Part shown: positions 10,385 through 22,429 of the stretch, piece by piece | Layout: each line of letters starts with the position of its first letter | Numbering within the stretch: the first letter of the stretch is position 1 | Assembly: GCA_950295325.1 (NCBI GenBank) | Contig: OX485807.1 | Location: forward strand, 12,427,001-12,491,000 | Direction of reading: 5' to 3' | DNA: 64,000 bases | Source: Polytrichum commune | Lineage: Eukaryota; Streptophyta; Polytrichopsida; Polytrichales; Polytrichaceae | The notes under the pieces: model-generated | The model's database searches: none | What the model saw: only the letters and a program-made list of their open reading frames with translations | What the model was told of the DNA's origin: nothing | Program-made: the position numbers and the translations under genes

Positions 10385-13300
10385 ACGAGAGAAGTTTTCA
10401 GTAACAACCTCAAAAAACTAACAAGAGGATAAACATTGCACCTTGATAACATCTCCAATGAAATCCTCAAAACATTACGGATGACCTTTCATGACATGCT
10501 CTTCCTATTTTACCGGCAATGCTATCTCCAAAAGAACATCCCACGTTATTAGAAATACAACAAAACCATACTACACCACAAGAAAGACAACCCTTTATTG
10601 CTCAATAAATACAAGCCCATAGCCCTAGCCAACACTATCTACAAACTCTACACTCACCTTACAAGTTGCAGTGAAAAACATAAAATACTACACTTTAGCC
10701 AAAAAGAATTTAGACCACAAAGAAACGCCATGAGACAAATACCAAAAATCATCGGTGCGTTGGAAGATGCCAAACTCACAAATAATGACATTTACCTTAG
10801 ATAGATTCACTTTAGAAACACTTTTGGTTCCATTGACCACGTGAGACTACTCACCCTAACGGAAGACTTAGGCTACCACAAAGACACAGTAGAACTAATC
10901 GGTAACACATGCACAAACTCAACCACCTCCATCCATGGCAACCACTTCAATGCGACACCACCAATCCATATTAGCAAAGGTATACTACAAAGCGACACAC
11001 TCAGCCCATACCTCTTCATCATCTTTTTAGACCCACTTTTACGATGGTTAGAAAAAAAACCTTGGGTACCAATTTAACACTTCCGCAAGCCACACGTAAT
11101 ACCACAACTTATGCCAATGATCTTGCCATCATCACAAACAATTTAGCAAACATACAACCAAGAATCGGCAAATTACATAAATTCTCATAGTGGGCACACC
11201 TAGAACCTAAAGTTAATCTAATGCGCCATCAACAAAAGCCTCGACAAATTTAAACTCGACCCAAATGTACTTAAACTCTTCATACAAGCCCAAAATATCC
11301 TATTAAAAAACAAACCTTTCCCCATCCTATCCCAAAATGAGGCTTACATATACATGGGCATACATCTTCTCCCCTCACTCAAATGGAAATTGCAAAGAGA
11401 CATAACAATGAAACACACACACACACACACACACAACTCATGACATCACCTAGCGCTATCAAACAAAACATCTACATCCTAAACACCATCGTCAAACCAG
11501 GCATGGCTTATGCTACGGTCCCCTTCTCCAAACCTAATATATAGAAATTAGACAAAGTCCTTAGCAAACTCACCAAAAAGATATGCAACATCCCCAAAAA
11601 CATAACAAATATCTCACCCATCTCTACATTGAGAACTTTGGCATCAACACAAACATCCTCTTACCATACTACATACATTGCATAAGCACACAATTATTAT
11701 TTGCACTCAACGACCTAGGACAATTATGACTAATCTACCAAGGATTAGCCAAACACATCACCACTAAATACGGAGGATTACAACACCTCCCCAAACTTTG
11801 CTATCAAGCATGTTCATGATCACCCATCAATCGCATCATGTTTTTACTAAAAAGAGAATATGAAATATTCATAAATATCACCAATAAAGATTTTCCGATA
11901 CAATAAACCCCTCTCAAACTTGCATGGAAACACACACCTCAATACGCTTTACTCTCTCAAGACGAGAAAACACATGCCACTAATACCTCAACAAACTCCA
12001 CATGTATAGCATCACCGCCATCTTCAAAACCCAACCACCTAACATATTTGATCCCTACAAGAATTCAAAATCAAATTCAAAGCCTCCCCAAAACTAATCA
12101 ATGAAGCCTCACAACAAGCTAAAATCCTATTCCCACCCCAACACAACCAATAGCCATAATTCCACCACAAGAAGCAATGCATGTTCTAAATATCCCTTTA
12201 GATTCCCACATTTAACCATGAACATCAAAGAATACAACCCATATAAAGACATCCACGTTTCTCAACCCACCGCCGTAGTTTAATAGCAAGTTCGATAGAA
12301 AATAGTTCTAAAAATAGATACCCAAAATTTTGGAATATTATTGGCATTTTTTCCGAATATAAAATTTATTATTTTTCAAAATTGCCAAAAAGTAAGAAAT
12401 TTTTACTTCTCACTAAAGTTTTACTTACAGTGGAAGCATATGTGAATTTTGAAAGAGAGAAGGTGCTCCTTTTGTAATCAAGCTCACTTACATTAGTCCA
12501 CAAAGAATATGGGTTAAGAAGTAGCAAGACTCTAGGTGAGGCTTTTCCAATGTGTTGTACACAAATTTTTGGAGCCCAATTGAGCATAGAAGATGAAGTT
12601 TTATAGAATTTTGTCCAACTAACAAAAGTTGAGAAATCAATCCTTCTTCCACCTCCAATAAGTCTTTATGCAAAAGATATGGACAAAACATTGCAGCCGT
12701 GTAAAGATCAAAAAATTAAAATGCGTTCATAACAGTTTTTCGGAGCTCATTTGTGCATAGAAGATCAACTTTTTTGGAATTTTGTTGGTCTAAGAAAAGT
12801 TTAGAAATCAAGTAATTTTTTACCTCCAACAAATTTTATGTCATTTGAAGACTCTTTGCAAAAGTTATGCGTGTTATAAAAATGAAGTCTAACTCGGTGC
12901 TTCACCTCAAAGTTTACATACCCATATGCATTGTTCAACACAACTCCACTCTACTTGCATAAAGCACAGAGCATTCTCAACTGTTCACTCACATCTTACA
13001 AGAGAGATGTACAAGATATAAGCTTAAATAGAAAACTAAAAATGAATTTAAGCCGAATTTTAAAAATTAAAAGAGAAAATTGCCGAAAATATTAATATAC
13101 TATTTTTAGGTGCTGAACCTACTTTTTGAACTTTAATTAATTATTCGGCTAACATGTGTCGAACCAGCTATGAATCTACGGTATTCAAATCCAAAGACCC
13201 GATGCACACATATTTGACCACATAGGAGCACACATCATCTCCATCCCACTAACAAGACTCCAGTGGTTATGGGAGAGATTCACACAAAATAAAATAAATC

Positions 13301-15490
13301 ATATGGCTAGCTTCCTCCAACCACCCCCACAAGACTTTGCCACCAAAACACTTTGGCAAACTCAAAGATATGTCACTGTCTTACCAAAGAAGAAACCAAA
13401 AAAATGCAACCCCAACAACAACCACCAAACATTCCACCCATCTATATTAAACATAGAGCCCTACCAAATCACACACTTATACTAGTCCTCACCACTCACA
13501 TGCCCAACACAACTCGCCACACAATTGCGACATAATCTTTGGCTCATTTGGACTAGCAAAATCCTCGAAATGGATGGGTGTTGGAATAACGCACCCACCA
13601 TAGAAACTGTCCACTGGGCAAGAATGGCCAGCAAAGAAGACACCTCCACCACAATTATAATCGTATGTAGCCACCATGCCACCATGCCCCCAAAATCCTA
13701 GAAACACACAAAGATATACACCTAATCCTCACCATCCCCCCAAACACCTTAGAATACAACCCGACACCCGAATGGCCCCAATACCTACACCAAAACAAAA
13801 ACCAATACATATCACCAATATGCATCCACAACCAAATAACCCCTCCAATATACCAACAACTAATCCAAAACATTATAGCCAACATCTTGGGACTTTACAA
13901 CACACATCTGAAAGCCAACCCCACACAACCCACACCCATAGATTACATAGTTAAATTCACAAAACCATGGTGAGCAACCCCGAAACCACCCCATCAACCT
14001 TACATAGAAATGCATCCCCCATCCCTGACATGTTCTACCACATAAATATCCCCATATACAACCCACAACAATGCATATACACAAATAGTTCCTTCATACC
14101 GCTAGACAAACACGACATAGGAAACGTTGATGGCTCAGGAGTATATAGTCCAAATGATGACATCCGTATTGTAATAAGACTCCCTTGGCTACCAGATGTA
14201 CTATGCGCAGATCTCTACACTTTATTTATTGCCCTCACTGCCACAAAAGACCAATCGCAAAACACCTACATATTTATCGATAGCCTCAACAACAAATATC
14301 TCACAAATAACCACATCCGCCACCCCTCATCATGACACAATCATCCCGACAAACTACTTATCTCAACCAGAGTCCACCAAATTCTCTAGACCAAACACAA
14401 CATAACAATACAAAAAGTTGAAGCACGTATCAGAATTGTGGGCAACAAAAGCGCAAACCGAATAGCAAACGAAGGAACCACCCACAACAAACCAACCCTC
14501 ACAGCCCACAAACACATCACACACACCACACCTTATTGGCTCAATAAAATCTCAATAAACAAACATCATAGAACAATCTGCAACCTCCAAACATACATAT
14601 ACAAACACCACCGAGAACAAGAACTACGAATTGCAAAATCCGAATTCACATACGTTGACAAATGGGTGTTTCACGAGGAAATCAATAATAATAATATTAT
14701 TATTATTTTAAATCTCTAAAACCACTTTGGGAAAGCCTCAAGCATATATGATGCACAAATTGCACAAACCTTAAGATTCTAATACACCCAATACATGGGA
14801 AACCATTCAAAGAACATCTTATGACCACTAACATATCCCAACCCCAACTGCACACTTTGCCCAAACCACAAAATTCATACATGGCCACACCTATTCTCAA
14901 CTTGTACCCACCCTCACATAAAAGGCCTTTGCATAGCCCAACACAACAACAAAGCAGTCCACCAAATAGCCCACACACTCCAATCCAACAAAAGCACAAG
15001 GTGCTATACCCTAGTAAATGTCAGCAACCAACACAACCGGCCCCAAGACATCACAATCCCGGAATAGTTTAATATAATGCATATGCCTCCCCAACACATG
15101 CACATGCATTGCCCGGCTAACACCAAACATATTATGTATATTAGGGGTCCCCATAGATAGCCATACACCCATCCCCCCAAACCCCCCAAACCCATCAAAC
15201 ACGATACAACTTGTAGAATTTGTCTATTGCCATTATAGATTCTCAAATACTGCCATAAGAGGAAAGACAAACAAATACGAACCCCTCATTCAGATGTTAA
15301 AAAGTGCGGGATGGATGTTAACCCCCTTATTACCGTCACAATAGGGGTATGAGGAGTTGTACACAAACAATCACTCAAAGCTCTAGAAAAACTCAAAATA
15401 CCCCCCCCCCCTTCAAGAAGTCAAAAAACTCAAGAAACACATACATTAAGCCATAAAACACCTCACATACCTTGTCCTAAATAAATAAAT
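10385..15490 (+). pseudogene. Decayed non-LTR retrotransposon (LINE) with RT and RNase H domains
   Basis: The RT zone opens with NKYKPIALANTIYKLYT (10600-10650) and continues with SQKEFRPQRN, NDIYL, GILQSDTLSPYLFIIFLDPLL (10976-11040) and the active-site equivalent TYANDLAII (11110-11121), where the usual YADD has become YAND. An RNase H-like zone (14127-14460) has DGSG, ADLYTLFIAL, FIDSLN and IRIVGNKSANRIANEGTT. A Cys/His motif (CTLCPNHKIHTW, about 14850) and a late segment with LTYLVLNK (about 15480) complete the C-terminal region. There are many stops and frameshifts. A foldback insert lies at 12284-13170. The element encodes no working protein. The 5' end is unclear; DNA from 10362 adjoins the LTR-like end. 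Confidence 0.75.
12284..13170. mobile_element. Foldback or MITE-like insert in the LINE
   Basis: Left TAGCAAGTTCGA and the reverse complement of the right end, TAGCTGGTTCGA, match. Inner arms share CTAAAAATAG followed by AT-rich DNA (about 12310 and 13110). Coding similarity of the LINE stops here and resumes after it. Two internal sub-repeats (about 12560-12690 and 12740-12880) both have TTTTGGAGC/CGGAGC then CATAGAAGATGAA-like text. No exact target duplication was found. Confidence 0.45.
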
Positions 15491-16500
15491 AAACTTGATT
15501 TCCAAACAAGCCCCAGTCGACCTACCTCCATAAACCCAAACACCCACACCTAATTCACCAAAAACTCACAGATGGCACGCAACCCCCCACCCCCTTGAAA
15601 CTATTATTTAAAGGAACCCACTTCTCAGAAGGTAAGAAGTTTGCCCACCTCGTCACCTGGTAAAAAGGGATCAAGATAAGGAAGAATGGGCTCCCATTCA
15701 CGCCGTGCAAATAAAAACAACTAATGTTATTTTATTTTATTTTATTGTTCTCCAAACTCCAACATTGTAGAAATTCCAAAAACCACTTACAATTTGCTCA
15801 TATGGATTGAATTGGACACAACTCACATTGGAATTAAACTTGTCCAATACAACAATCCAATGCGACTTGGCCATTGCAACTCACAACAAGAAAATGCATA
15901 AATTAATCATTTTGGTTGGCAACTTGGTGTTTTTGGCCGTGTTTTTTGAACAATGGGTAGCCAAATCCTCTGGTTGTCAACCCTAATAATTTATTTATGT
16001 TTTTTTTTGGCCGAAACTTGCAATGGCCGAGTTGCAACAAATGATTGCAATGGACAAGTTATACACTTATTCCGCAAGATAATTAGCAAATCCAAATCGT
16101 TGCCGGTGGTGATGGAATCGTCACCTTATTTTTACCAATAGATGGTTGCAATGGACAAGGTATACCTTAGTCCTTTTACGAAACCAATTCCAACACTACT
16201 AGCAAGTTGGGGTATGCCCCAACGTTTTTCCCTCTAGCTTTATCATAAAAATGAAATCAACTACCTTCTCAAATCTCTTGTTTATTTATTGAAATTATTT
16301 GAAATTGAAGTGGCTTGCTCTAGTATCCCTGCATTAAGAAAGATCCGTATAATTTAATTTTGAGCAACCGAATTGTGTAGATGACATAAATAACTTTTCC
16401 TTAACTGAAACTACATTTTATGATTCATATAGGTGTTAGCTATTGGAACACTACATATTAAACCAAACCAAACATTGAAATGATGCATTGAAAACCATCA
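15491..16500. other. LINE tail and unannotated AT-rich DNA
   Basis: A TTTTA run lies at 15729-15746, possibly part of the LINE 3' region. After it, short direct repeats containing TGCAATGGACAAG occur at 16047 and 16147. No gene is recognised. Confidence 0.4.
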
Positions 16501-16504
16501 AAAT

Positions 16505-17130
16505 CTTGCAATTTCAATACATGGGAGATGCCACCTGGAACGTGCAAGTCATAATGGTTGTTTTGACCCAAAAGAATGTCATAGGTCATAGTGGGGACGA
16601 ACCAACCCGTACATTGGTTCCTTGGAGGCAAGGGTTTAGGCATCCAACAAGGAAAGAGTGTATGGGTTAGTTTGCCCAAATCCAGGAGATGCCACCCCAA
16701 CACATGCAAGTCAAAGTGGTTATTTTGACCCCCCCCCAAAAAAAGGTGTCATATGTCTTCATGACATTGGTTGGAACCTCTTAAAAGATGAGGTGATAAT
16801 TGATTGAGGCGGCACTAGGGTCGTGATGTCCGGTCACATACGGTGTCCTAGAGATCACCATGAACCTCCACAAACTGAAGGTGGTATATATATTAGAAGT
16901 TTAGATATCTATCTCGCAACTTTAATACATAGAAGATGCCACCCCGAACGTGCAAGTCACAGTGATTATTCTGACCCCCTCACCCCACCCCCAGCCCCCA
17001 AAAAAGGTGTCATATGTCATCATGACATTGGTTGGAACCTCTTAAAAGATGACATGAAATTGATTGAGGACGGCACTGGGGACGTGATGCCCCAATCTGA
17101 CACAGTGTCCTAGAGATCCCGACGAGCCTC
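16505..17130. repeat. Three diverged tandem copies of a mixed repeat
   Basis: GATGCCACC followed by GTGCAAGTCA-like text recurs at about 16527, 16687 and 16934. The last two copies carry GGTGTCATATGTC, CATGACATTGGTTGG and CCTAGAGATC. Poly(C) and poly(A) runs separate sub-blocks. It is noncoding. Confidence 0.7.
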
Positions 17131-17249
17131 CACAAATTGAATCTGCTAGCTATCCATTTGGCGTTGGTCGCGTTGGCCTTCTGTCTCAAAAAATGAAAAA
17201 AAAATGCGATCTATCTATCTATAAGAGGCTCAAACTAGGTCCCAGGAAG

Positions 17250-17420
17250 TTTTTGGGCATAAGTTAGTCGTCGGTCAAGATCTTCGTGATTTTAAATCCA
17301 ATCAGTTACATGTTGATATCTTCCGGTTTTGTTGCTTCATTCATTTGAGGTGGTATATTCTATGTATTCCTCCTAAACGGTCAGTAAATTTACTGGTTAA
17401 GGTAGAAATATCATAACCCG
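17250..17420. repeat. Dispersed repeat copy (family with TTTTTGGGCATAA)
   Basis: It resembles 52110-52330 and, inverted, 48890-49120: TTTTTGGGCATAA, a CCAATCAGTTACATGTTGATAT-like block and GGTATATTCTA. It is a diverged fragment of one interspersed family. Confidence 0.6.
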
Positions 17421-18299
17421 TGAAAATAAGGTGATTCATTCGCATTGAAGATTTGGTCTGACAATCATGAGATAAATTTTCCAAGATAGACGAGAAGGAT
17501 TCATGAAGAATGAATGCAAGTTGTTTCATATTTTTTTGCCCTGTACAAAAAAATGCTACGATTTTTCAAAGTGGAAAGTCGTCCAACCCCCTACTCATTC
17601 ACTAGATTCTCCCTACACCAAACACGGTAATCCACATTTCCATACATAACATCGCCTAAATTGGTTACCTCATGAGCACATTAACACTTGACTCCCATTG
17701 GCTACACTAAGTGTACACGCATTGGAGTTGCCGCCCAGCCATGATCAGTTTTAGAAATGGCACTTCACCATTATGACGACAGTCTAGTGCACGGCTAGAG
17801 GGTGGTTAACGGGTTATGGTATTTCCACCTTATTATTTCTCGAACTCCACCGGTTCATTGGGAACTCACCACCTGTTCTTCTCGGACATGTATAGGTTCA
17901 AATGTAAGCAGGAGGATAAAGTATAAGTGACATCATTGCTGAAGTGTTAAGTGCTGAGCACATGAGGATAAAGTATAAGTGTCATCCCTAACCTATATAT
18001 ATGCTCGTTCATGTTGTAAGGGATTGGGCGAGGAGCAGGGGATTGTGCTTCCAGGAAGCCAATGAGCAGGGAGAACCAACCACTACACTTTTTAGTCTAA
18101 TTAGCGTGGGCCACACTATTTCCCAGTTACCCACACTATTTTCGGAAGTGACCCACCCTAATTCCCAGTGGAAAAATATTTAGTGTGGGGGTTTGTCTTG
18201 TCTGCATGTTTGGATGACAATGCAAGGGAAGGCAAATACTATAAAAATTCAATTTGGGCCGCACTAAATCCCAACCCACATGAATTGTCCCACCCACAG

Positions 18300-18935
18300 T
18301 AATCAGACGAAACCGTGAAGTTACGGATGAACCGATCGAGTTTGAGAAAATTAACTGGTCGAAGTTCAAGACTATTCACAAACATTACCGATCCGATCGT
18401 TTTGGAGGGATCTATGGAATATACCTCTACTTAGAGCAAACCCAATCGTTCCCAAATCTGCATTTGCATCGGGGAATGAAAAGTGGCCTCCACCCAGAAT
18501 GCAGATGCAGACCCAGGCAAAACTGCCACTCATTCTACCTTACTACCTCATAATCTCCTCTAAAATGATTTGTAGTTTTCTGCGGCCGTACCATATTGAG
18601 TTGTCTTTAGTTAAAAGCCACCATGAAGTTGTTTGTCCTTAGCTGATAGCAGGCTCCCTGCATATCTCGCCGAAATGCAGGGAGTTCTGCACTTCCTGTG
18701 TTATTTGACATCCAATTTTAGGGTATGGCAGGGTGACTGGGCCAGTATCCTGCATCTGCATCTGCATTGCGGATGAGAAAGCGCAAATGCAGATGCAGGT
18801 GCAGGGTCACTGGGCTTGCCCTTACTTGATTAAATTAAGGAGAATCGAAAGATGAGCACATGGAACCGGTTGGACTTGGATCACTATGTTATAGGCTTTG
18901 GATTTTTGAGTGATCGTGGCCCCAAATCTCCCCAG
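18300..18935 (-). repeat. Dispersed repeat copy split by a MITE
   Basis: 18300-18432 and 18823-18935 together align, in the order seen at 48890-49120: GGATGAACCGATCGAGTTTG, GGAATATACCTCTACTT, then GAATCGAAAGATGAGCAC. Continuity across 18433-18822 proves that the MITE inserted later. Confidence 0.65.
18433..18822. mobile_element. 390-bp MITE with 5-bp target duplication TACTT
   Basis: The ends AGAGCAAACCC and (reverse complement) AGGGCAAGCCC form the terminal repeat. Both ends carry CTGCATTTGC-like subterminal motifs, repeated inside. TACTT flanks it at 18428-18432 and 18823-18827, and the interrupted host repeat confirms the boundaries. No coding is seen. The superfamily is undecided, since 5 bp is not a standard length for the common plant TIR groups. 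Confidence 0.75.
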
Positions 18936-19089
18936 ACCTGCAATCCAAGATACTTGGATGTTCCTTGGTTGCTGTGACGATTTGTGATCTGCATGTGACT
19001 TTATAAGGAGGGCCTTTATATAAGCACACACGTGTCTCTCACTCTCTGGCACACATAAGTTATGTATATGTCATGGACCTGGAGAGAGA

Positions 19090-19245
19090 TATATATACTG
19101 TGTAAAGAGCGAACCTCCCATTCGTCCAACATGCAAGTCCTGAACCAGTCTGCCAAAGGTTGCTTTTTAAAGTTGATTTGATGCCAGCTTTAGCTTTAAA
19201 GACCCCCAATCTACTTGAGGTCATTCGAGATAAATCGACGACAAA
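19090..19245. repeat. Dispersed repeat copy 1 (TTTTTAAAGTTGATTTGA)
   Basis: It shares CATCCAACAT-like, CTTTTTAAAGTTGATTTGA and AGCTTTAAAGACCCC with 22005-22190 and 22275-22425. It is probably a fragment of a retroelement end. Confidence 0.6.
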
Positions 19246-19304
19246 GAAAAGAAAACAAAAAATAACGCCCGTATTGGCATACCGGCGTGACTTCGAGCCC
19301 GTTG

Positions 19305-19548
19305 GCCGGGGATTCGTGGTACTCACTAAAAATCATCCGTGCAGATGAAAAAAACATAGGAATCATCTAAATGGCTATTTTTGGGCAATTTGATTCCGGA
19401 AATAGAGTCAAAGGCCCCAAATTAGTCTTGTGACGTCACATTCGAATGAATCGGCCCTCAACCCCATAGGGGGGCTTTTTTTATTGGAGCCACTTCATCC
19501 ACGATATCTTGGATGGATGATTTTTAGTGAGTGCCACGAATCCCCAGC
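19305..19548. mobile_element. 244-bp MITE with 11-bp target duplication
   Basis: The terminal repeats are about 35 bp, GCCGGGGATTCGTGGTACTC at the left and GCTGGGGATTCGTGGCACTC on the reverse of the right end, continuing ACTAAAAATCATCC. CGAGCCCGTTG flanks it at 19294-19304 and 19549-19559. A long duplication of 9-11 bp suggests the Mutator superfamily. The interior is short and noncoding. Confidence 0.8.
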
Positions 19549-19734
19549 CGAGCCCGTTGGCCTTATACTGATCACGGTATTCCGTGATGCAGTATATGGT
19601 TTTATGCCTCCTCATCGACGACAAACCTATACGGCTCAACTTCTCAAGTGTTCATGTTGGATGAGATGACATGCACATAGAGTGGTCATGGACTCATAGT
19701 CTGGTCACACCGCGACGGCAACTGGCCTAGCCTA

Positions 19735-20060
19735 GCCAGCCAACCAGCCCACCACGTCCGGTGGGCCCCGGGAAGTGCAGTGGCAAGCCAAGCTGGGCCT
19801 GGGTTGGCTAGTTGCATGCCCCCTCCATTGTAGCCGTCTAGCAAGTTATTTGCCCTTGTCATCCGGGTAGGGTTTAGGGTAGCGACGATGCTGGCCGGGC
19901 ATGTGTTTTTTTTCATTTTTTTTCTTCATTTTCACAGTTTTCGCAACATCGTTTTTGTGTTTTGCAAGGGCATTAAACCCTACCGGCGACTCTCCAAGTC
20001 TAGTAGGATGGTTGGGTGCCACACCGGGGCAGATGGGCCAGTTGCTCCCCAAGCCCTAGT
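19735..20060. repeat. Dispersed GC-rich repeat, copy 1
   Basis: It shares CCCCGGGAAGTG, AGCCAAGCTGGGCCT, CCCCCTCC, GGGTAGGGTTTAGG-like, GGGCATTAAACCCT-like and GGTGCCACACC with 53195-53530, in the same order. Confidence 0.65.
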
Positions 20061-20682
20061 GTTGCAACCCTTGCTAGCCCCCTTAACAATCTTGCCAATT
20101 TCCATTTCTAGCAAAGGTTACGAGTGCTAACCCTTCACATTCCGCCATGCTAATGGTCAGCTCCTCCTACCCCGGACCTTATAGTTCATAAGAGGGGAAC
20201 CAACCCTCCTACTTTGCTTTCGGGACTCACCCCTTAATCGGTATTCAATTCTTAGATGTGGACTTCCATTTATTAAAGTCCAATCTTATGTCGATCATCG
20301 CATTGCCGGAGCAACAATATAACAACCCGAACCATACTAGGCAACTATGTCCTCACATTGGGCCAAAGCCCATGGAGGCCGTGTCGTTCGGCCTCGGGTG
20401 AGTGAGGCCACACCACCTTACTCATATAAGCCTCTAGGATTCTAAGCAGGGCTCCTACCCCACCGTCAAGAAACCTTTTGTTTCTCTACCAAGAGTTAGG
20501 GCCAAGTAGACATTTCCCCTTAGCCGTTGGGGCTAGAAGCCCTAGCAGCTTTAGACCATCATAACTTCCTTATGTGATCCCTGATGCAACAAGCAACCAC
20601 TCCATCTTCATCTACGCTTCACGTAGATGCCAATGGACTCCTCACTTACCCCATTTGGGCAAGTATTGAGGAAGTTATGCAT

Positions 20683-21621
20683 GTTCAAACCAGTGTTGAA
20701 CGGGTATGTTGTAAAGTGCATACAGGGGAGGCCTGGTTTTTGAAAATTTCTTGGAAATGTTGAACATCGAGGTATTGATATTACAAAGGTTTTGTATTTT
20801 CAAGGTAGGGTATGTGTATGTGGTCTTGTAAAATTTCTTGAATTTTAGGGTACGTGTTATGGTGTGGATTTTTTTCATATACGAGGGTGCCCAGTGCAAG
20901 GGTATGGTATGTCATTTCAAGGTTTTTAAGAGAGAATTTAATTAATTAATAACTTAATAAAAATAAAAAATAAAATCCAAAACAAATGAAGCATGAACTT
21001 GAGCAAACTGATCAAATTGAATCATGATTTGAATTTATCAAATTGTCATGCTTGACTAAGTATTGAATCGGATCAACATGGACTACTTCGACCAACATCA
21101 GTTTAATCAAACAAAGTTGAATTGATAAAAAACAATCAAACAATGCCCTCAAGCTAAATCTCACTCTAGCTCACCCGCTGCAATCAACTCCTCTTCACTA
21201 AACTTGTTTAGCAAACACAAACCCTAGTTGTTATATGAAGTTGGTGCTTCAAGCAAAGACAAAACGGAATTACCTCTTCTTGAAGGTGCAACACCCTCTC
21301 TCCCACATTAATCAACGTTGCTAGCTTAACCCCAGCAACAAAGCTTCACTACTTGTAGTACGCTATGCACACAACAAACCCGTACATCATTGGAAGCATG
21401 CATAATGAACAAAGACGTGCATGTTTAAGGGTTTCCAAGCTCATCGTTGAGCAAGGTACGGGTTAGTGACCAGGTTTAGGGTTGGCAGTGAGTCCAGGGC
21501 CCGGGTATGAACCTGGTATTTGCGTACTGCTTGGTAGTTCAAGCTGGTATCACAAACCAGTGTACATACCCTTTTACAGACCCGTGTGCGGGACAGATAC
21601 CCGTTCAACACTGGTTCAAAC
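20683..21621. repeat. Inverted repeat arms 22 bp, 895 bp apart
   Basis: 20683-20704 (GTTCAAACCAGTGTTGAACG and two more bases) is exactly the reverse complement of 21600-21621. Similarity continues only weakly beyond the arms. The interval is AT-rich without a recognisable gene; the region may be a foldback element or two copies of one repeat in opposite orientation. Confidence 0.6.
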
Positions 21622-22004
21622 CTTGGCAGTCCCGGGAACCACTCCCAGGCCACTGCTGTACCAGGGCGTTGTACCAGGACAGCGCCCCACTCAAATTGCC
21701 TTAACTCCTAGCTCACACCTCCGACTGAGGTTTTCTTGAGAATTCTAGAATCTACACGCCATAAGCTACGCATAGCTCACGGCCTTACCTCGTGCCTCAT
21801 AGTCTCCATGGGTGGGAGGCGTTCCCAAGTGATCACTTGGTTAGGATCACTTGGGCCCTCTCGCCAACGGCGCCACAAGTCCCGGGTGTCACTGCGGGGT
21901 CCCCCTTGTGCCCATGGTGTTTCGGGCACTCTTCATGGAGAGGTGCGCGACACCTAGCCACCAGCTGGCTGGGCCTGGCCACCCCGGTGTGGCTAGGGTA
22001 TCAG

Positions 22005-22425
22005 AGAGAGGGGATTATCGTATACAAGCGTACCTCATTCATCCAACATAGGAGCCGTAAACTATGGTAATATGCAATATAGCCCCGAGTGAGGTTTTTT
22101 AAAGAGAAGTTGGTTTGACACTGAACTTTACTTGAAGGACTCCAAATTAGTCTACTCAAGGTCGTTTGAGATGAATTGTTAACAAATTCATACGGGATCA
22201 AGTTTTAATATTGGATGGATGAGGGGTATGCTCGTATGTAAAATAATTCCCTCTCTCGGTCCACACACACATATTGTGGACCATGAGGGAGGGAATTATT
22301 GCAAACAAGAGTACCCTTTCATCCATCCAACATACAAGCCATGTAGTAATATGCTATGCAACCCGAGGTTACTTTTTAAAGTTGATTTGACACCAGATTT
22401 AGCTTCAAAGACCCCAAAGTAGTTT
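22005..22425. repeat. Dispersed repeat copies 2 and 3, arranged in tandem
   Basis: Two copies (22005-22190 and 22275-22425) of the unit at 19090-19245: GGGATTATCG/GGAATTATTG, a CATCCAACATA block, TTTTTAAAG and GATTTGACAC/GGTTTGACAC. Confidence 0.6.
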
Positions 22426-22429
22426 TCCC

